DNA of 64,000 nt from Actinotalea subterranea (GCF_008364845.1 NZ_VTTP01000005.1:186001-250000); one strand, 5' to 3'. Counted from the stretch's first letter, positions 16,537 to 25,846 are shown. A program made the numbers and translations. The notes: generated by a model from the sequence alone, not told the origin.

Positions 16537-17235
16537 GGTGGCCGGCCCTGCCTTGACCAGGGCGGCCGCTGCCGTCGGCTCCGTCTCCCCGATGCCGTAC
16601 GACGGGCACAGTCGCGCGACGGGGCACGCCCCGCACGCCGGGCGCCTGGCGTGGCACGTGCGCCGCCCGTGGAAGATCAGGCGGTGCGAGAACATGGTCC
16701 ACTCGCGCTTCTCGATCAGCAGGCACAGCTCGGCCTCGACCTTGACGGGGTCCTCGAGCTCGGTGAGGCCCAGGCGCCGCGCGACGCGGCCCACGTGGGT
16801 GTCGACCGGCAGGCCGGGGACCCCGAACGCGTTGCCCAGCACCACGTTGGCCGTCTTGCGCCCGACGCCGGGCAGCGTCACCAGGTCGCTCAGGCGCGGG
16901 GGCACCTGGCCGTCGAACCGCTCGACGAGCGCGCGGCCCAACCCGATGAGCGAGGTCGCCTTGGCCCGGAAGAAGCCCGTCGAGCGGATGAGCTCCTCGA
17001 GCTCGGCCCTGTCCGCCGCGGCGTACGCCTCCGCGTCGGGGTAGCGCGCGAACAGCACGGGCGTGACGAGGTTGACCCGCACGTCGGTGGTCTGCGCGGA
17101 CAGGATGGTCGCGACGAGCAGCTCGAGCGGTGCGCGGAAGTCGAGCTCGCACCGCGCGTCCGGGTACCGCTGGGCCAGCAGGCGGTCGATGCGCCGCGCG
17201 CGGCGGGTCCGACCGAGGGGCGTCTCCGCTGGCAT
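16525..17235 (-). CDS. nth: Endonuclease III (DNA glycosylase/AP lyase)
   Basis: Base-excision repair enzyme removing oxidised pyrimidines. 236 aa with the helix-hairpin-helix [12 protein letters not shown], catalytic Lys127 and Asp145 (VDTHVGRV), and a 4Fe-4S loop with Cys194, 201, 204 and 210 in the expected C-x6-C-x2-C-x5-C spacing. -10 TAGGCT (complement of 17242-17247) ends 6 nt before ATG 17235, so the mRNA is probably leaderless. Convergent with the hydrolase gene, 12-bp overlap. Neighbour of crp, as in mycobacteria. Confidence 0.97.
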   Translation of the reverse strand: MPAETPLGRTRRARRIDRLLAQRYPDARCELDFRAPLELLVATILSAQTTDVRVNLVTPVLFARYPDAEAYAAADRAELEELIRSTGFFRAKATSLIGLGRALVERFDGQVPPRLSDLVTLPGVGRKTANVVLGNAFGVPGLPVDTHVGRVARRLGLTELEDPVKVEAELCLLIEKREWTMFSHRLIFHGRRTCHARRPACGACPVARLCPSYGIGETEPTAAAALVKAGPATSAD

Positions 17236-17421
17236 GGTCCCAGCCTACGCACGGGCCCTGACACGACGGCGGGTCGCCGCACGCGGCCGCGGGAGCGGTC
17301 CCACGCCTGGCACCCAATGGGGTGAACTGCCAGTTCCAGGCTCAAGTTCCGTCCCGCCGGGGACGATCTTCGGGAAGTACCAGGGAGCGCCGGACACGTG
17401 GAGGACTGAGAGGTGGGTGCC

Positions 17422-17841
17422 ATGGCTGTGCTGCACGGGACCGACCTCTGGGGCGGCTCGGAGGGCCGCCGCCACAGCGAGCACCGCATGCTGCGTGCCG
17501 AGCGCGCGCAGCTCCAGCACTGGCGCCGTCTGCTGCGGGCCCGCCTGGACCTCGCGGTCGCGGGCTTCGCGCCCCCGGAGGACCTCGGCGCCATGCACTG
17601 GGAGCTCCTCCCCGAGGCGCAGCTCGCCCTGCCGACGCCCCAGGAGCTCAACGAGGCCGTGTGCCTGCCACCGACGGCCGGCGAGGTCGAGCTCATGGAG
17701 CGGCTGCGCGCGCTCGACCGCCGGCTCGCCGCGTACGGCGCCGAGCTCGACGCCGCGATCGAGGCCTCGACCCACGACCTCGTCGACGACCTCGCGGGCG
17801 CCGGTCGCGCGCCGCGCGACGACCGCGCGGACGGTCGCTGA
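17422..17841 (+). CDS. Hypothetical helical protein, possibly RsiG-like
   Basis: 139-aa, charged and mostly helical; no membrane segment. Two helices, HRMLRAERAQLQHWRRLLR and LMERLRALDRRLAAYG, look like a coiled-coil hairpin. Their spacing partly resembles the paired motif of RsiG anti-sigma proteins, but several motif residues differ, so this is a weak inference. ATG 17422 follows GAGAGGTGG; GTG 17413 is an alternative. A 13-bp palindrome (GAACTGCCAGTTC, 17324-17336) lies upstream. Located between nth and crp. Confidence 0.65.
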   Translation: MAVLHGTDLWGGSEGRRHSEHRMLRAERAQLQHWRRLLRARLDLAVAGFAPPEDLGAMHWELLPEAQLALPTPQELNEAVCLPPTAGEVELMERLRALDRRLAAYGAELDAAIEASTHDLVDDLAGAGRAPRDDRADGR

Positions 17842-17893
17842 CCGACCCTGCATGCGGCAGGATGATGGGGTGCGCCCACCCCCAGGGCACGCA

Positions 17894-17944
17894 CGGTGCC
17901 TGACACACGGCGGTACCTGAGGCACGGCGGTACCTGACACACGG
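17894..17944 (+). repeat. Three 17-bp tandem repeats upstream of crp
   Basis: Units 17894-17910, 17911-17927 and 17928-17944, each close to CGGTACCTGACACACGG. They end directly before the GGAGGA ribosome site of crp. An operator array or attenuating structure is possible; function unknown. Confidence 0.75.
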
Positions 17945-17956
17945 AGGACGGACGGC

Positions 17957-18634
17957 GTGGACGACGACGTGGTGCTCTCGGCGCCCCTCTTCGCGGCGAT
18001 CGACGCGGAGGCCGCACGCGCCCTCTACGCCTCGATGAAGCCGGTCACCCTCCCCCGCGGCCACGCGGTGTTCCACGAGGGCGAGCCGGGCGACCGGCTC
18101 TACGTCATCGGCTCCGGCAAGGTGAAGCTCGGCCGCCGCTCGAACGACGGGCGCGAGAACCTGCTGTCGATCCTCGGCCCGGCCGAGATGTTCGGGGAGC
18201 TCTCGCTCTTCGACCCGGGCCCCCGCACCGCGACCGCCACGGCCGTCGCCGACGCGACCCTCTACGAGCTCAGCCACGCCGAGCTGATCCAGTGGCTCGA
18301 GGAGTACCCCGCGGTAGCGAAGCACCTCCTCGAGGCGCTCGCTCGCCGCCTGCGCCGCACCAACGAGGCGCTCGCCGACCTCGTGTTCTCCGACGTCCCG
18401 GGCCGTGTCGCCAAGGCGCTGCTCGACCTGTCGACCCGGTTCGGCGAGCCCGTCGAGGACGGCCTGCGCGTCGCGCACGACCTGACGCAGGAGGAGCTCG
18501 CGCAGCTTGTCGGCGCGTCGCGCGAGACGGTCAACAAGGCGCTCGCCGACTTCGCGGCGCGCGGCTGGGTGCGGCGCGAGGGGCGCGCGATCGTGCTGCT
18601 CGACATGGACCGGCTGGAGCGCCGGGCCCGCTGA
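17957..18634 (+). CDS. crp: Crp/Fnr-family cAMP receptor (GlxR-type global regulator)
   Basis: 225-aa cyclic-AMP-binding regulator. The phosphate-binding cassette FGELSLFDPGPRTATA (79-94) keeps the Glu, Arg-Thr pattern needed for cAMP. The C-terminal HTH is LTQEELAQLVGASRETVNKAL (about 177-197). No Cys cluster, so it is not an Fnr-type oxygen sensor. Close in sequence and position to GlxR of Corynebacterium and Rv3676 of Mycobacterium, which control central carbon metabolism. Start GTG 17957 after GGAGGAC. Upstream tandem repeats may serve autoregulation. Confidence 0.94.
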   Translation: MDDDVVLSAPLFAAIDAEAARALYASMKPVTLPRGHAVFHEGEPGDRLYVIGSGKVKLGRRSNDGRENLLSILGPAEMFGELSLFDPGPRTATATAVADATLYELSHAELIQWLEEYPAVAKHLLEALARRLRRTNEALADLVFSDVPGRVAKALLDLSTRFGEPVEDGLRVAHDLTQEELAQLVGASRETVNKALADFAARGWVRREGRAIVLLDMDRLERRAR

Positions 18635-18731
18635 CAGCCGCCTGCTGACACCGGCGCGCTCAGGCCGCCCTGCTCAGGCCGGCGCGCCGCGGGAACGCGA
18701 CGCGCCGACCGGCGTCAGCGTTGCGACGGCG

Positions 18732-19211
18732 TCAGCGGAGCTCGACGACGAGCTCGACCTCGACCGGTGCGTCGAGCGGCAGGACCGTGACCCCGACGGC
18801 GCTGCGCGCGTGGACCCCGGCCTCGCCGAACACCTGGCCGAGCAGCTCGCTGGCACCGTTGACGACCTGCGGCTGGCCCGTGAAGGACGGGTCGCTCGCG
18901 ACGAAGCCCACGACCTTGACCACCCGACGGATGCGGTCGAGGCTCCCGGCGAGCTCGCCCACTGCCGCCAGGGCGTTGAGCGCGGCGATGCGGGCCATCT
19001 CGCGCGCCTGCTCGGGCGTCACGAGCCCGTCGGCCGTGCCGACCTTGCCCGTGACCGGCAGCACGCCGTCGACGAACGGGAGCTGGCCCGCGGTCCACAC
19101 GTGGTTTCCACTGCGCACCGCAGGCACGTAGGCCGCGACGGGTGCGGCGACCCTCGGCAGCGTGATGCCGAGCTCGGCGAGGCGGTGCGCGACGGTCCCG
19201 GGCTCGCTCAT
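18732..19211 (-). CDS. RidA-family protein (YjgF/YER057c)
   Basis: 159-aa member of the RidA superfamily, with SGNHVWTAGQLPF, ALNALAAVGE and VKVVGFVASDP. The Arg of classical RidA (imine deaminase) is not clear: the C-terminal motif reads LPLDAPVEVELVV, so it is closer to the Rid2/3-like groups. The function may be reactive enamine removal or binding. ATG 19211 overlaps the DUF4177 gene by 4 bp. An N-terminal extension to 19367 overlaps that gene and is rejected. Confidence 0.9.
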   Translation of the reverse strand: MSEPGTVAHRLAELGITLPRVAAPVAAYVPAVRSGNHVWTAGQLPFVDGVLPVTGKVGTADGLVTPEQAREMARIAALNALAAVGELAGSLDRIRRVVKVVGFVASDPSFTGQPQVVNGASELLGQVFGEAGVHARSAVGVTVLPLDAPVEVELVVELR

Positions 19212-19378
19212 GCGCCGGCCCCCTCGCGAGGACGCTTCAGGTACGCCACGAGGCCCGTGCCGTCCGGACCGGGGACGACCTGCACGAGCTCCCAGCCGTC
19301 GGCGCCCCACTGGTCGAGGATCGCCTTGGTGGCATGGACGATGAGCGGAATGGTTGCGTACTCCCACGTGGTGGCCAT
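19208..19378 (-). CDS. DUF4177-family small protein
   Basis: 56-aa protein: TTWEYATIPLI, then DQWGADGWELVQVVPG and VAYLKRP. The GADGWELV motif defines this small family. ATG 19378; -10 TAGCGT (complement of 19385-19390) ends 6 nt upstream, so leaderless. The stop overlaps the RidA start by 4 bp. The same pair occurs next to crp and whiB4 in mycobacteria. Function unknown. Confidence 0.85.
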   Translation of the reverse strand: MATTWEYATIPLIVHATKAILDQWGADGWELVQVVPGPDGTGLVAYLKRPREGAGA

Positions 19379-19387
19379 GGCCGAACG

Positions 19388-19756
19388 CTACCGGCCGTGC
19401 GCGTGCTCCCGCTCACCCGCGGCGGCCTCGTCCGCGGCGACCGCCCCGCGGGCCGGCGCGTAGGGACCGTAGGTGCCGGCCCAGGGCACCAGCTCGGGCT
19501 GCGCCTCGAGGACCTCGCGCCACGACACGACGTCCGGGAAGCGGCGCAGCAGCGCACGACGCTCGCGCTCCGTCATCCCGCCCCACACGCCGAAGCCGAC
19601 GTGGTTGTCGAGCGCATCGATGAGGCACTCCATCCGGACCGTGCAGCGGCTGCACACGCCACGGGCCACGCGCTGGGCTGCGCCCTCCACGAAGAGGTCG
19701 TCGGGCGAGGCGTTCGTGCAGGCCCCGTGCGCGGTCCAGTGCTGGTCGTCCTTCAC
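19388..19756 (-). CDS. WhiB-family Fe-S transcription factor (WhiB4/WblA-like)
   Basis: 122 aa. Four Cys hold a predicted 4Fe-4S cluster: one in HGACTNA, the CxxC pair GVCSRC and RMECL. The G-V/I-W-G-G turn (GFGVWGGMTERERRALL) and a basic C-terminal part follow. Family members sense oxidants/NO and partner with sigma factor. Its location between RidA/DUF4177 and the ponA2-like gene matches whiB4 in mycobacteria and wblA in Streptomyces, so orthology is likely. GTG 19756 has GGGAGGG upstream; longer forms would enter the divergent ponA2-like promoter. Confidence 0.93.
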   Translation of the reverse strand: MKDDQHWTAHGACTNASPDDLFVEGAAQRVARGVCSRCTVRMECLIDALDNHVGFGVWGGMTERERRALLRRFPDVVSWREVLEAQPELVPWAGTYGPYAPARGAVAADEAAAGEREHAHGR

Positions 19757-19905
19757 CGGCCCTCCCTCGTCTGCCTCCCACCACCGTAGGACCCCACGAC
19801 CACCTCTCAGATAGGCCGTTCGGGTATGGCGAGCCCGGCAGGTCTGCACAAGCGCTCCACAGCGTTCGCCCTGTCGCGTGGGAACCCTCCCGTACTCTGA
19901 GGAGC

Positions 19906-22320
19906 ATGGTGTCGTCCGTGCCCGCACGCTCCCGTCAAGGCCGCCAGGTCAATGCGATCCAGGCCCTGTCCCTGCTGGTCGCCTTCCTGCTCGTCGCAGG
20001 TCTGGGCGGAGTCCTCTCCGCCGGCCTCGTGATGCCGGTCGTGGCGGCCACCGGCACGGTGACGGACACGTCGGTCCGCCTCTTCGACGAGCTCCCGTCC
20101 GAGCTCGAGGAGGTCGTGCTGCCGGAGAAGTCCCAGATCCTCGCCGCGGACGGCACGCTGCTCGCCACCTTCTTCCAGCAGAACCGCATCGTCGTGGGAT
20201 CCGACCAGATCTCCCAGAACATGAAGAACGCGGTCATCGCGACCGAGGACCGCCGGTTCTACGAGCACAGCGGCGTCGACCTGCCCGGCATGGGCCGCGC
20301 TCTCATGCGCAACCTGACGCAGGGCCAGACCGAGGGTGCGTCCACGCTCACGCAGCAGTACGTCAAGAACGCGCTCATCCAGGCCGCGCTCACGGCGGAG
20401 ACCGAGGAGGAGCGCGCCGCGGCGATCGAGGCGGCCCGGGAGGCCGACGGCATCGAGGGCATCGCGCGCAAGCTGCGCGAGGCCAAGACGGCCATCACGC
20501 TCGAGGAGCGGATGACCAAGGACGAGATCCTCGTCGCCTACCTCAACATCGCGCAGTTCGGCCTGTCGGTCTACGGCGTCGAGGCCGCCTCGCAGTACTT
20601 CTTCTCCATCCCGGCGTCGGAGCTCAACTACCTGCAGGCGGCGACGATCGCGGGCGTGACCCAGGCCCCGTCGAAGTGGGACCCCGAGCGTGACCCCGCG
20701 GCGTCCCAGACGCGCCGCAACGAGGTGCTCTCCGACATGCTGCGCGAGAAGTACATCACCCAGGAGGAGTACGACGCCGGGATCGCAGCCCCGATCGAGT
20801 CGACCCTCGCGATCGGCCAGGTCCGCCTCGGCTGCATGGAGGCCAACGCCGTCGCGAACGCCGGGTACTTCTGCGACTACGTCACCAAGATCATCGCCCA
20901 GGACCCGGAGCTCGGCGGCAGCCTGCTGTACCGCGGCGGCCTGACCGTGACCACGACGCTGGACGTCGCGAAGCAGCAGATCGCCGACACCGAGGTCAAG
21001 AACAGCATCCCGGTGCTGGACCCGTCGGGCGTCGCGACCGCGATGTCCGTGGTCGAGCCCGGCACCGGCAAGGTGCTCGCGATGGCGCAGAACCGGGTCT
21101 ACAACACCAACCAGGACGGGCTCGCCCCCGGCGAGACCGCCGTCAACTACAACACCGACAACAAGTACGGCAGCGCCTCCGGGTTCCCGCCCGGCTCGAC
21201 CTTCAAGCCGTTCACGCTCCTCGAGTGGTTCAAGCAGGGGCACAGCCTCTCGGAGACGGTCAACGGCAGCGAGCGCAAGCTCAACGAGAACATGTTCACG
21301 GCCTGCGGCAGCAAGTTCCCCAGCCGGCCCTGGGAGCCCGGGAACGCCGAGGGCGGCGCCGGCTACATGACGGTGCAGGACGCGACCCGCAACTCCGTCA
21401 ACCACGGCTACCTGTCCATGGCGACGCAGCTCGACCTGTGCAACATCATGAACGGGGCCGCGGAGCTCGGCATCCACAAGGCAGGCGGTCTCGCCGGCGA
21501 GGGCAACTTCGACGCCATCCCGGCCAACGTCATCGGCTCCAACTCGGTGGCCCCGCTCACCATGGCCGCCGCGTTCGCCGCGTTCGCGTCGGGCGGCACC
21601 TTCTGCGAGCCGATCGCGATCACGAGCATCCTCGACCGCGACGGCAACCCCCTGCCCGTCCCCGCGGCCAACTGCCGCCAGGCCATCACGCCCGAGATCG
21701 CCGCAGCCATGAACCACGCGCTCAGCCGGGTGTGGAGCGGTACCGCCAAGGGTGTCCCGGACGTCGCCAACCACCCGTCGGCCGGCAAGACGGGCACCAC
21801 GTCCCGCAACGAGCACACCTGGTTCGTCGGCTACACCGCGCAGATGGCCGCGGCCGTGTGGGTCGGCTTCCCCGACGGGATGCGCCCCGTCCAGAACATG
21901 ACGATCAACGGCCAGAGGGTCCGCTACACCTACGGCGCGACGTTCGCGGCCCCCACCTGGTCCCGGTTCATGAACCAGGCGAGCGCGGGGATGCCGTCTG
22001 TCGACTTCGCCGCGGCCGCCTCCACGCAGATCGAGGGCGTCCGCGTCTCGGTCCCCAACGTCGCCGGCAAGTCCGAGGACGCCGCGCGCACGACGCTGCG
22101 CAACGCCGGCTTCAACGTGCGGACCGACCCCACGGCCGTGTACTCGGACGCTCCGGCCGGGACCGTCGCGGGCACCGACCCCGGCAGCGGCAGCAGCGTC
22201 ACGCGCGGCACGCTCATCACCATCCGGATGTCCCAGGGTCGCGACCCCGCCGCGCCACCGACCGGGGGCGGCAACGACGGCAACCCCGGCAACGGCGACG
22301 GCCGAGGACGGGACGACTGA
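19906..22320 (+). CDS. ponA2: Bifunctional penicillin-binding protein with PASTA domain (PonA2-like)
   Basis: Class A PBP, 804 aa, polymerises and cross-links peptidoglycan outside the membrane. One N-terminal membrane helix (about 20-48), GT51 domain with ATEDRRFYEHSGVD (Glu114), transpeptidase with Ser431 in STFK, SVN at 497-499 and KTG at 628-630, then a single PASTA repeat (about 707-773) and a Gly/Asn/Asp-rich tail. ATG 19906 lies 7 nt after a TACTCT -10 and also has GAGGAG. Divergent from whiB and adjacent to the phosphoesterase gene, as in mycobacteria. Confidence 0.95.
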   Translation: MVSSVPARSRQGRQVNAIQALSLLVAFLLVAGLGGVLSAGLVMPVVAATGTVTDTSVRLFDELPSELEEVVLPEKSQILAADGTLLATFFQQNRIVVGSDQISQNMKNAVIATEDRRFYEHSGVDLPGMGRALMRNLTQGQTEGASTLTQQYVKNALIQAALTAETEEERAAAIEAAREADGIEGIARKLREAKTAITLEERMTKDEILVAYLNIAQFGLSVYGVEAASQYFFSIPASELNYLQAATIAGVTQAPSKWDPERDPAASQTRRNEVLSDMLREKYITQEEYDAGIAAPIESTLAIGQVRLGCMEANAVANAGYFCDYVTKIIAQDPELGGSLLYRGGLTVTTTLDVAKQQIADTEVKNSIPVLDPSGVATAMSVVEPGTGKVLAMAQNRVYNTNQDGLAPGETAVNYNTDNKYGSASGFPPGSTFKPFTLLEWFKQGHSLSETVNGSERKLNENMFTACGSKFPSRPWEPGNAEGGAGYMTVQDATRNSVNHGYLSMATQLDLCNIMNGAAELGIHKAGGLAGEGNFDAIPANVIGSNSVAPLTMAAAFAAFASGGTFCEPIAITSILDRDGNPLPVPAANCRQAITPEIAAAMNHALSRVWSGTAKGVPDVANHPSAGKTGTTSRNEHTWFVGYTAQMAAAVWVGFPDGMRPVQNMTINGQRVRYTYGATFAAPTWSRFMNQASAGMPSVDFAAAASTQIEGVRVSVPNVAGKSEDAARTTLRNAGFNVRTDPTAVYSDAPAGTVAGTDPGSGSSVTRGTLITIRMSQGRDPAAPPTGGGNDGNPGNGDGRGRDD

Positions 22321-22324
22321 CCGG

Positions 22325-23251
22325 ATGGGCAGCGCTCTGACGACGGGCCGCGTGGTCGGGGGCCTCGCCGCGACGGCGGCCGCCGGCCTGGCCTGGGCCG
22401 TGGTCGAGGCCCAGTGGTACACGCTGCGTCGGCACACCGTGCCCGTCCTCGAGCCCGGCGCACCGGAGCTGCGGGTGCTGCACCTGTCCGATCTGCACCT
22501 CACGCCGTACCAGCACCGAAAGATCGCCTGGGTGCGGTCCCTCGCCGCCCTCGAGCCGCACCTCGTGGTCGACACCGGGGACAACATGGCGCACCTGGCC
22601 GCCCTGCCCTCGCTGCTGCACGCGCTCGAGCCGCTCCTGAGCCGGCCCGGTGCCTTCGTCATGGGCTCCAACGACTACTACGCGCCCATCGCGAAGAACC
22701 CCGCGCGCTACCTCACCCCCGACGCGCGCCACCACGGCATCCAGGACCACCCGCGCCTGCCCGCCGACGAGCTCGCGGACGCCCTGCGCGGCGCCGGGTG
22801 GAAGGACCTGACGAACCGCCGTGACGCCGTCGAGGTCGACGGCCGCCGCGTGTCCCTCGTGGGCGTCGACGACCCGCACCTCGACCTCGACCGGTTCCCC
22901 GTGACCCGCGGCCACCGGTCGCCCGCTGACCTGCACCTGGGGGTCGCGCACGCCCCCTACCGGCGAGTGCTCGACGCGATGCACGCCGATGGCGCGGGCC
23001 TGGTGCTCGCCGGCCACACCCACGGTGGTCAGCTCTGCGTGCCCGGCTGGGGGGCGCTCGTCACCAACTGCGACCTGGACACCCGGCGGGCGAAGGGCCT
23101 GCACGGCTGGCCCGGCCCACGTCCCGACGCCGAGGGTGGCGAGGACTCGACCTGGCTCCACGTGTCCGCCGGGCTGGGCACCTCCCCCTACACGCCGGTG
23201 CGCTTCGCGTGCCGGCCCGAGGCGACGCTGCTGACCCTCGTGGGTCGCTGA
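22325..23251 (+). CDS. Metallophosphoesterase (calcineurin-like)
   Basis: 308 aa with one N-terminal hydrophobic segment (about 10-25), so probably membrane-anchored. Metal-binding motifs in order: SDLHL, DTGDNM, GSNDYY (in place of the usual G-N-H-D), and GHTHGG. Family members cleave phosphoesters of lipids or nucleotides; the substrate is unknown. It starts 4 bp after the ponA2-like stop and probably shares its transcript; the pairing recurs in actinobacteria, which hints at a cell-envelope role. Confidence 0.9.
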   Translation: MGSALTTGRVVGGLAATAAAGLAWAVVEAQWYTLRRHTVPVLEPGAPELRVLHLSDLHLTPYQHRKIAWVRSLAALEPHLVVDTGDNMAHLAALPSLLHALEPLLSRPGAFVMGSNDYYAPIAKNPARYLTPDARHHGIQDHPRLPADELADALRGAGWKDLTNRRDAVEVDGRRVSLVGVDDPHLDLDRFPVTRGHRSPADLHLGVAHAPYRRVLDAMHADGAGLVLAGHTHGGQLCVPGWGALVTNCDLDTRRAKGLHGWPGPRPDAEGGEDSTWLHVSAGLGTSPYTPVRFACRPEATLLTLVGR

Positions 23252-23296
23252 GTTTCTCCGGGGCCCTGCGGCTGGGCTATCCTTGTCAGGCTCCAC

Positions 23297-23370
<74 letters not shown>

Positions 23371-23382
23371 CCGGTAGAGAAG

Positions 23383-23419
23383 GGCCCCTGACCAGCGGAG
23401 ACGCAGGTCGGGGGCCTTT
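23383..23419 (+). terminator. tRNA-Pro terminator
   Basis: Stem 23383-23393 with 23406-23416 (GGCCCCTGACC/GGTCGGGGGCC, one U-G pair) followed by TTT. Sequence and loop strongly resemble the terminator after tRNA-Ser at 47685. Confidence 0.8.
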
Positions 23420-23476
23420 GTCGTGCCGGCCCCCGACGCCCTCGGCAGGCCGTGGGCGCCGCCCGGAGGGCACGCG

Positions 23477-24670
23477 TCAGGTGTCGAGACGCTCCGCAGC
23501 GGTGCGGGCCGCCCGGGTTCGCCGACGGGCGCCGGCTGCGACATCCGCAGCACGCGCCTGGGCCGCCCGCGCGTGACGCAGCTCGACGGCGGCCGTCCGG
23601 GCCTCCTGCTTGAGCGTGCGGAGCAGCTCCGTCAGGCGCTCGACCTCCGCCGTCGTCTCGTCCACGCGCGACGCGAGCGAGTCGGCGCGCGCGGCCGCCT
23701 CCGCCAGACGCCCGTCGGCGTCGGCCTCCCCGGCGACGGCCCGTGCCTCCTGCTCCTGGGCGACCTCGAGGTCCTCGCGAGCGGCGGCCGACCGACGCCG
23801 CGCCGCCTCCTCCCGCTCGTCGGCCGCACGCCGTGCCGTCGCCTCCTGCGCCGCAGTCGCGTGCCGCCGCGCCGCCGCCTCCTTCGCGGCGACCTCCTGC
23901 CGGGGCCCCGGCGTCCGCGCCGCGTGCCCCTGCTGGGCCCCCGCCGTCCGCGCCGCGTCCTCGTCCCGTCGAGCCGCCGCCTTCGCCCGGGCGGGCCCGG
24001 GCGTCACGACGACACGGTTGCGGCTGCTCGGCTCTCGCCCCGTGCGTCCACGGCCCCGCGCAGCCGGTCCCGGCGCAGTCGCCGGCGCGGACTCCTCGGG
24101 TGGGTCGGGGACGACCCGCATCGGGGTCGGCCTCGCGGGCGCCCCGGGCAGCGGGGGCGCGTCGTCGAGAGCGCACGCGCCCGCCACGTCGACCGGCTCG
24201 AGGCCGGTGCTGCGCAGGTCGCGCACGAGCAGACCCGTGAGGACGGCCGCGGCGGCGTCGGGGTCGCTCATCGCGGCACGCAGCGTCCCCTCGACCTGCT
24301 CCGCGACCCGCCGGGTGAACCGCACGCCCCGCTCAGCCGCGAGCGCGCCAGCCGCGCCCACAACCTGGCGCATCTCCTCGTGCTGCCGGCGGTTCAGGCT
24401 GCGGAGCTCGTCGCGCGAGACGCTCGCCTGGGCGGCGAGGAGGTGGCTGCCCAGCTCGAGGAGCCGGCCCACGTCGCCGGGCCGCTCACGCAGGAGGGTG
24501 TTCACGACCCACGCCGCGGTCGACGGTCGGCGGAGCGCGCCGACGGCCGTCGCGAGCACGCGGTCCCCGCCCTCTCGGGCCGCCTTGGCCTGGTCCTTCC
24601 GGGCACTCGTGAACTGGTCGGGCGTCAGGCCGTAGAGGTCGAGCGCGATCCCGAGCAGGCCCGTCATCAC
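23477..24670 (-). CDS. Hypothetical coiled-coil protein
   Basis: 397 aa. The N-terminal 170 residues are helical and conserved-looking (DLYGLTPDQFTSARKDQAK, RPSTAAWVVNTLLRE, LNRRQHEEMRQVVGAAG). A Pro/Arg-rich linker follows (about 180-230), then about 160 residues of Ala/Arg/Glu-rich coiled coil without Pro. No membrane or signal segment. This layout suggests a cytoplasmic scaffold. I do not recognise the family well enough to name it. Single gene, downstream of the tRNA-Pro and convergent to it. Confidence 0.75.
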   Translation of the reverse strand: MMTGLLGIALDLYGLTPDQFTSARKDQAKAAREGGDRVLATAVGALRRPSTAAWVVNTLLRERPGDVGRLLELGSHLLAAQASVSRDELRSLNRRQHEEMRQVVGAAGALAAERGVRFTRRVAEQVEGTLRAAMSDPDAAAAVLTGLLVRDLRSTGLEPVDVAGACALDDAPPLPGAPARPTPMRVVPDPPEESAPATAPGPAARGRGRTGREPSSRNRVVVTPGPARAKAAARRDEDAARTAGAQQGHAARTPGPRQEVAAKEAAARRHATAAQEATARRAADEREEAARRRSAAAREDLEVAQEQEARAVAGEADADGRLAEAAARADSLASRVDETTAEVERLTELLRTLKQEARTAAVELRHARAAQARAADVAAGARRRTRAARTAAERLDT

Positions 24671-24736
24671 GCCTCCCGTGGTCCGTCCGGTTCCGTGCCC
24701 GACATCGTCCCGCGCGCGCCGACGGGTGGGCGCCGG

Positions 24737-24776
24737 TGGTGCCGTCAGTGCGTCGATGGTGCCGTCAGTGCGTCGT
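24737..24776. repeat. Two-copy 20-bp tandem repeat
   Basis: The 20 bp at 24737-24756 repeats at 24757-24776 (last base differs). It lies in a 280-bp non-coding stretch (24671-24950) that also holds several short GTGCGCCACGGAGG-like copies. Confidence 0.7.
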
Positions 24777-24950
24777 CACGATCGTCGCGCACCGACGACG
24801 ACTGTGCGCCCGGAGGTGCCGGTGCGCCACGGAGGTCCCTGTGCGCCACGGAGGCACGGCCGCGCCCCGGAGCCACGGGCCCGCGCCGGACGACGGCGGT
24901 GCACCCCGGAGGCGTGCGAGGAGCACGTCCGGGGCGCACCGTCGGTCGGG

Positions 24951-25784
24951 TCAGGCGGCCTCGACCGGGATGCAGACCTCGGTGACCCACTGGCTCGGGT
25001 CCGGGTTCTCGCTCGGGCTGACGAGGTAGACGTTGAACATCGGCCCCGCGAACCGGTAGCCGTGCTCGGCGATCCAGGCGCCGAGCGCCTCGGTCACGTC
25101 GGTGATGCCCTCGTAGGAGCCGCGCAGGACGCCGAGCACGACCTCCTGCTCGGGGACGCGCACGCAGCGGACGTCGCCCGCGTCGGTGAAGGGCGCGGCC
25201 ACGTCGAGCTGCACCTCCACGTCGGCGTCGGCCTCGACGGCGTCGTCGTCGTGGAACACGGCGACTGCCTTGGCGTCCGCGGCGACGGCGGCGCCCGATG
25301 CGGGCAGGCCGCCCATGAGGCGCTCCCACAGGCGGCCCTCGTCGGCGTAGGTGGGGATGGTGCCGCGCACCGAGGCGACGAGGTGCTCGGGGACGTGGCG
25401 CTGGGTGATGGCGATGGACACGGTGGGTGCCTCCAGTCGGGTGATGAGGTGGTCGACCTTCCGGAGCCGGGCGGCGACGGCGTCTGCATCGACGTTCAGG
25501 CGGTCACGCTGCTCGGCGAGCACGGCCCGGAGGCCGGCAGGGTCGTCGAGCAAGGCCGTGCAGGCCGCGATCTCCGCGACCCGGAGCCCGACGTCCCGCA
25601 GCTCGCACACGCGCGAGGCGGTCCGCAGGAGCTCCGCGGAGTAGTACCTGTACCCGGAGAACGGGTCCGTCCGGGTCGGGTGCAGGACCCCGTGCTCGTC
25701 GTAGTGCCGCAGCATCCGGACGGAGATCCGGGAGAGCCGCGAGAACTCGCCGATCGTCAGCAGTCGTACGCCAGAGGAAGGCAT
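24951..25784 (-). CDS. MerR-family regulator with GyrI-like effector domain
   Basis: 277 aa, BmrR/TipA-like design: N-terminal HTH (LLTIGEFSRLSRISVRMLRHYDEHGVL, GYRYYSAELL), a dimerising coiled coil (about 80-115), and a C-terminal GyrI-like domain (from about 120) ending VYLVSPSENPDPSQWVTEVCIPVE. GyrI-like domains bind amphipathic drugs. Acidic residues at the end match the ligand-binding Glu of this fold. ATG 25784; the first ATG 25799 is also possible. Divergent from the NUDIX gene. A near-palindrome at 25801-25815 (ctgACACcGTGTgag) may be the operator. Confidence 0.9.
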   Translation of the reverse strand: MPSSGVRLLTIGEFSRLSRISVRMLRHYDEHGVLHPTRTDPFSGYRYYSAELLRTASRVCELRDVGLRVAEIAACTALLDDPAGLRAVLAEQRDRLNVDADAVAARLRKVDHLITRLEAPTVSIAITQRHVPEHLVASVRGTIPTYADEGRLWERLMGGLPASGAAVAADAKAVAVFHDDDAVEADADVEVQLDVAAPFTDAGDVRCVRVPEQEVVLGVLRGSYEGITDVTEALGAWIAEHGYRFAGPMFNVYLVSPSENPDPSQWVTEVCIPVEAA

Positions 25785-25846
25785 GTCCACACTGCACACT
25801 CTGACACCGTGTGAGACGCAAGGGGGCCGATCGCTAGAGTCGCCGG

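Noticed and set aside
19807-22671. 954-codon leftward frame opposite the ponA2-like gene
   Set aside because: Antisense shadow; low-complexity translation, whereas the rightward frame has all PBP motifs.
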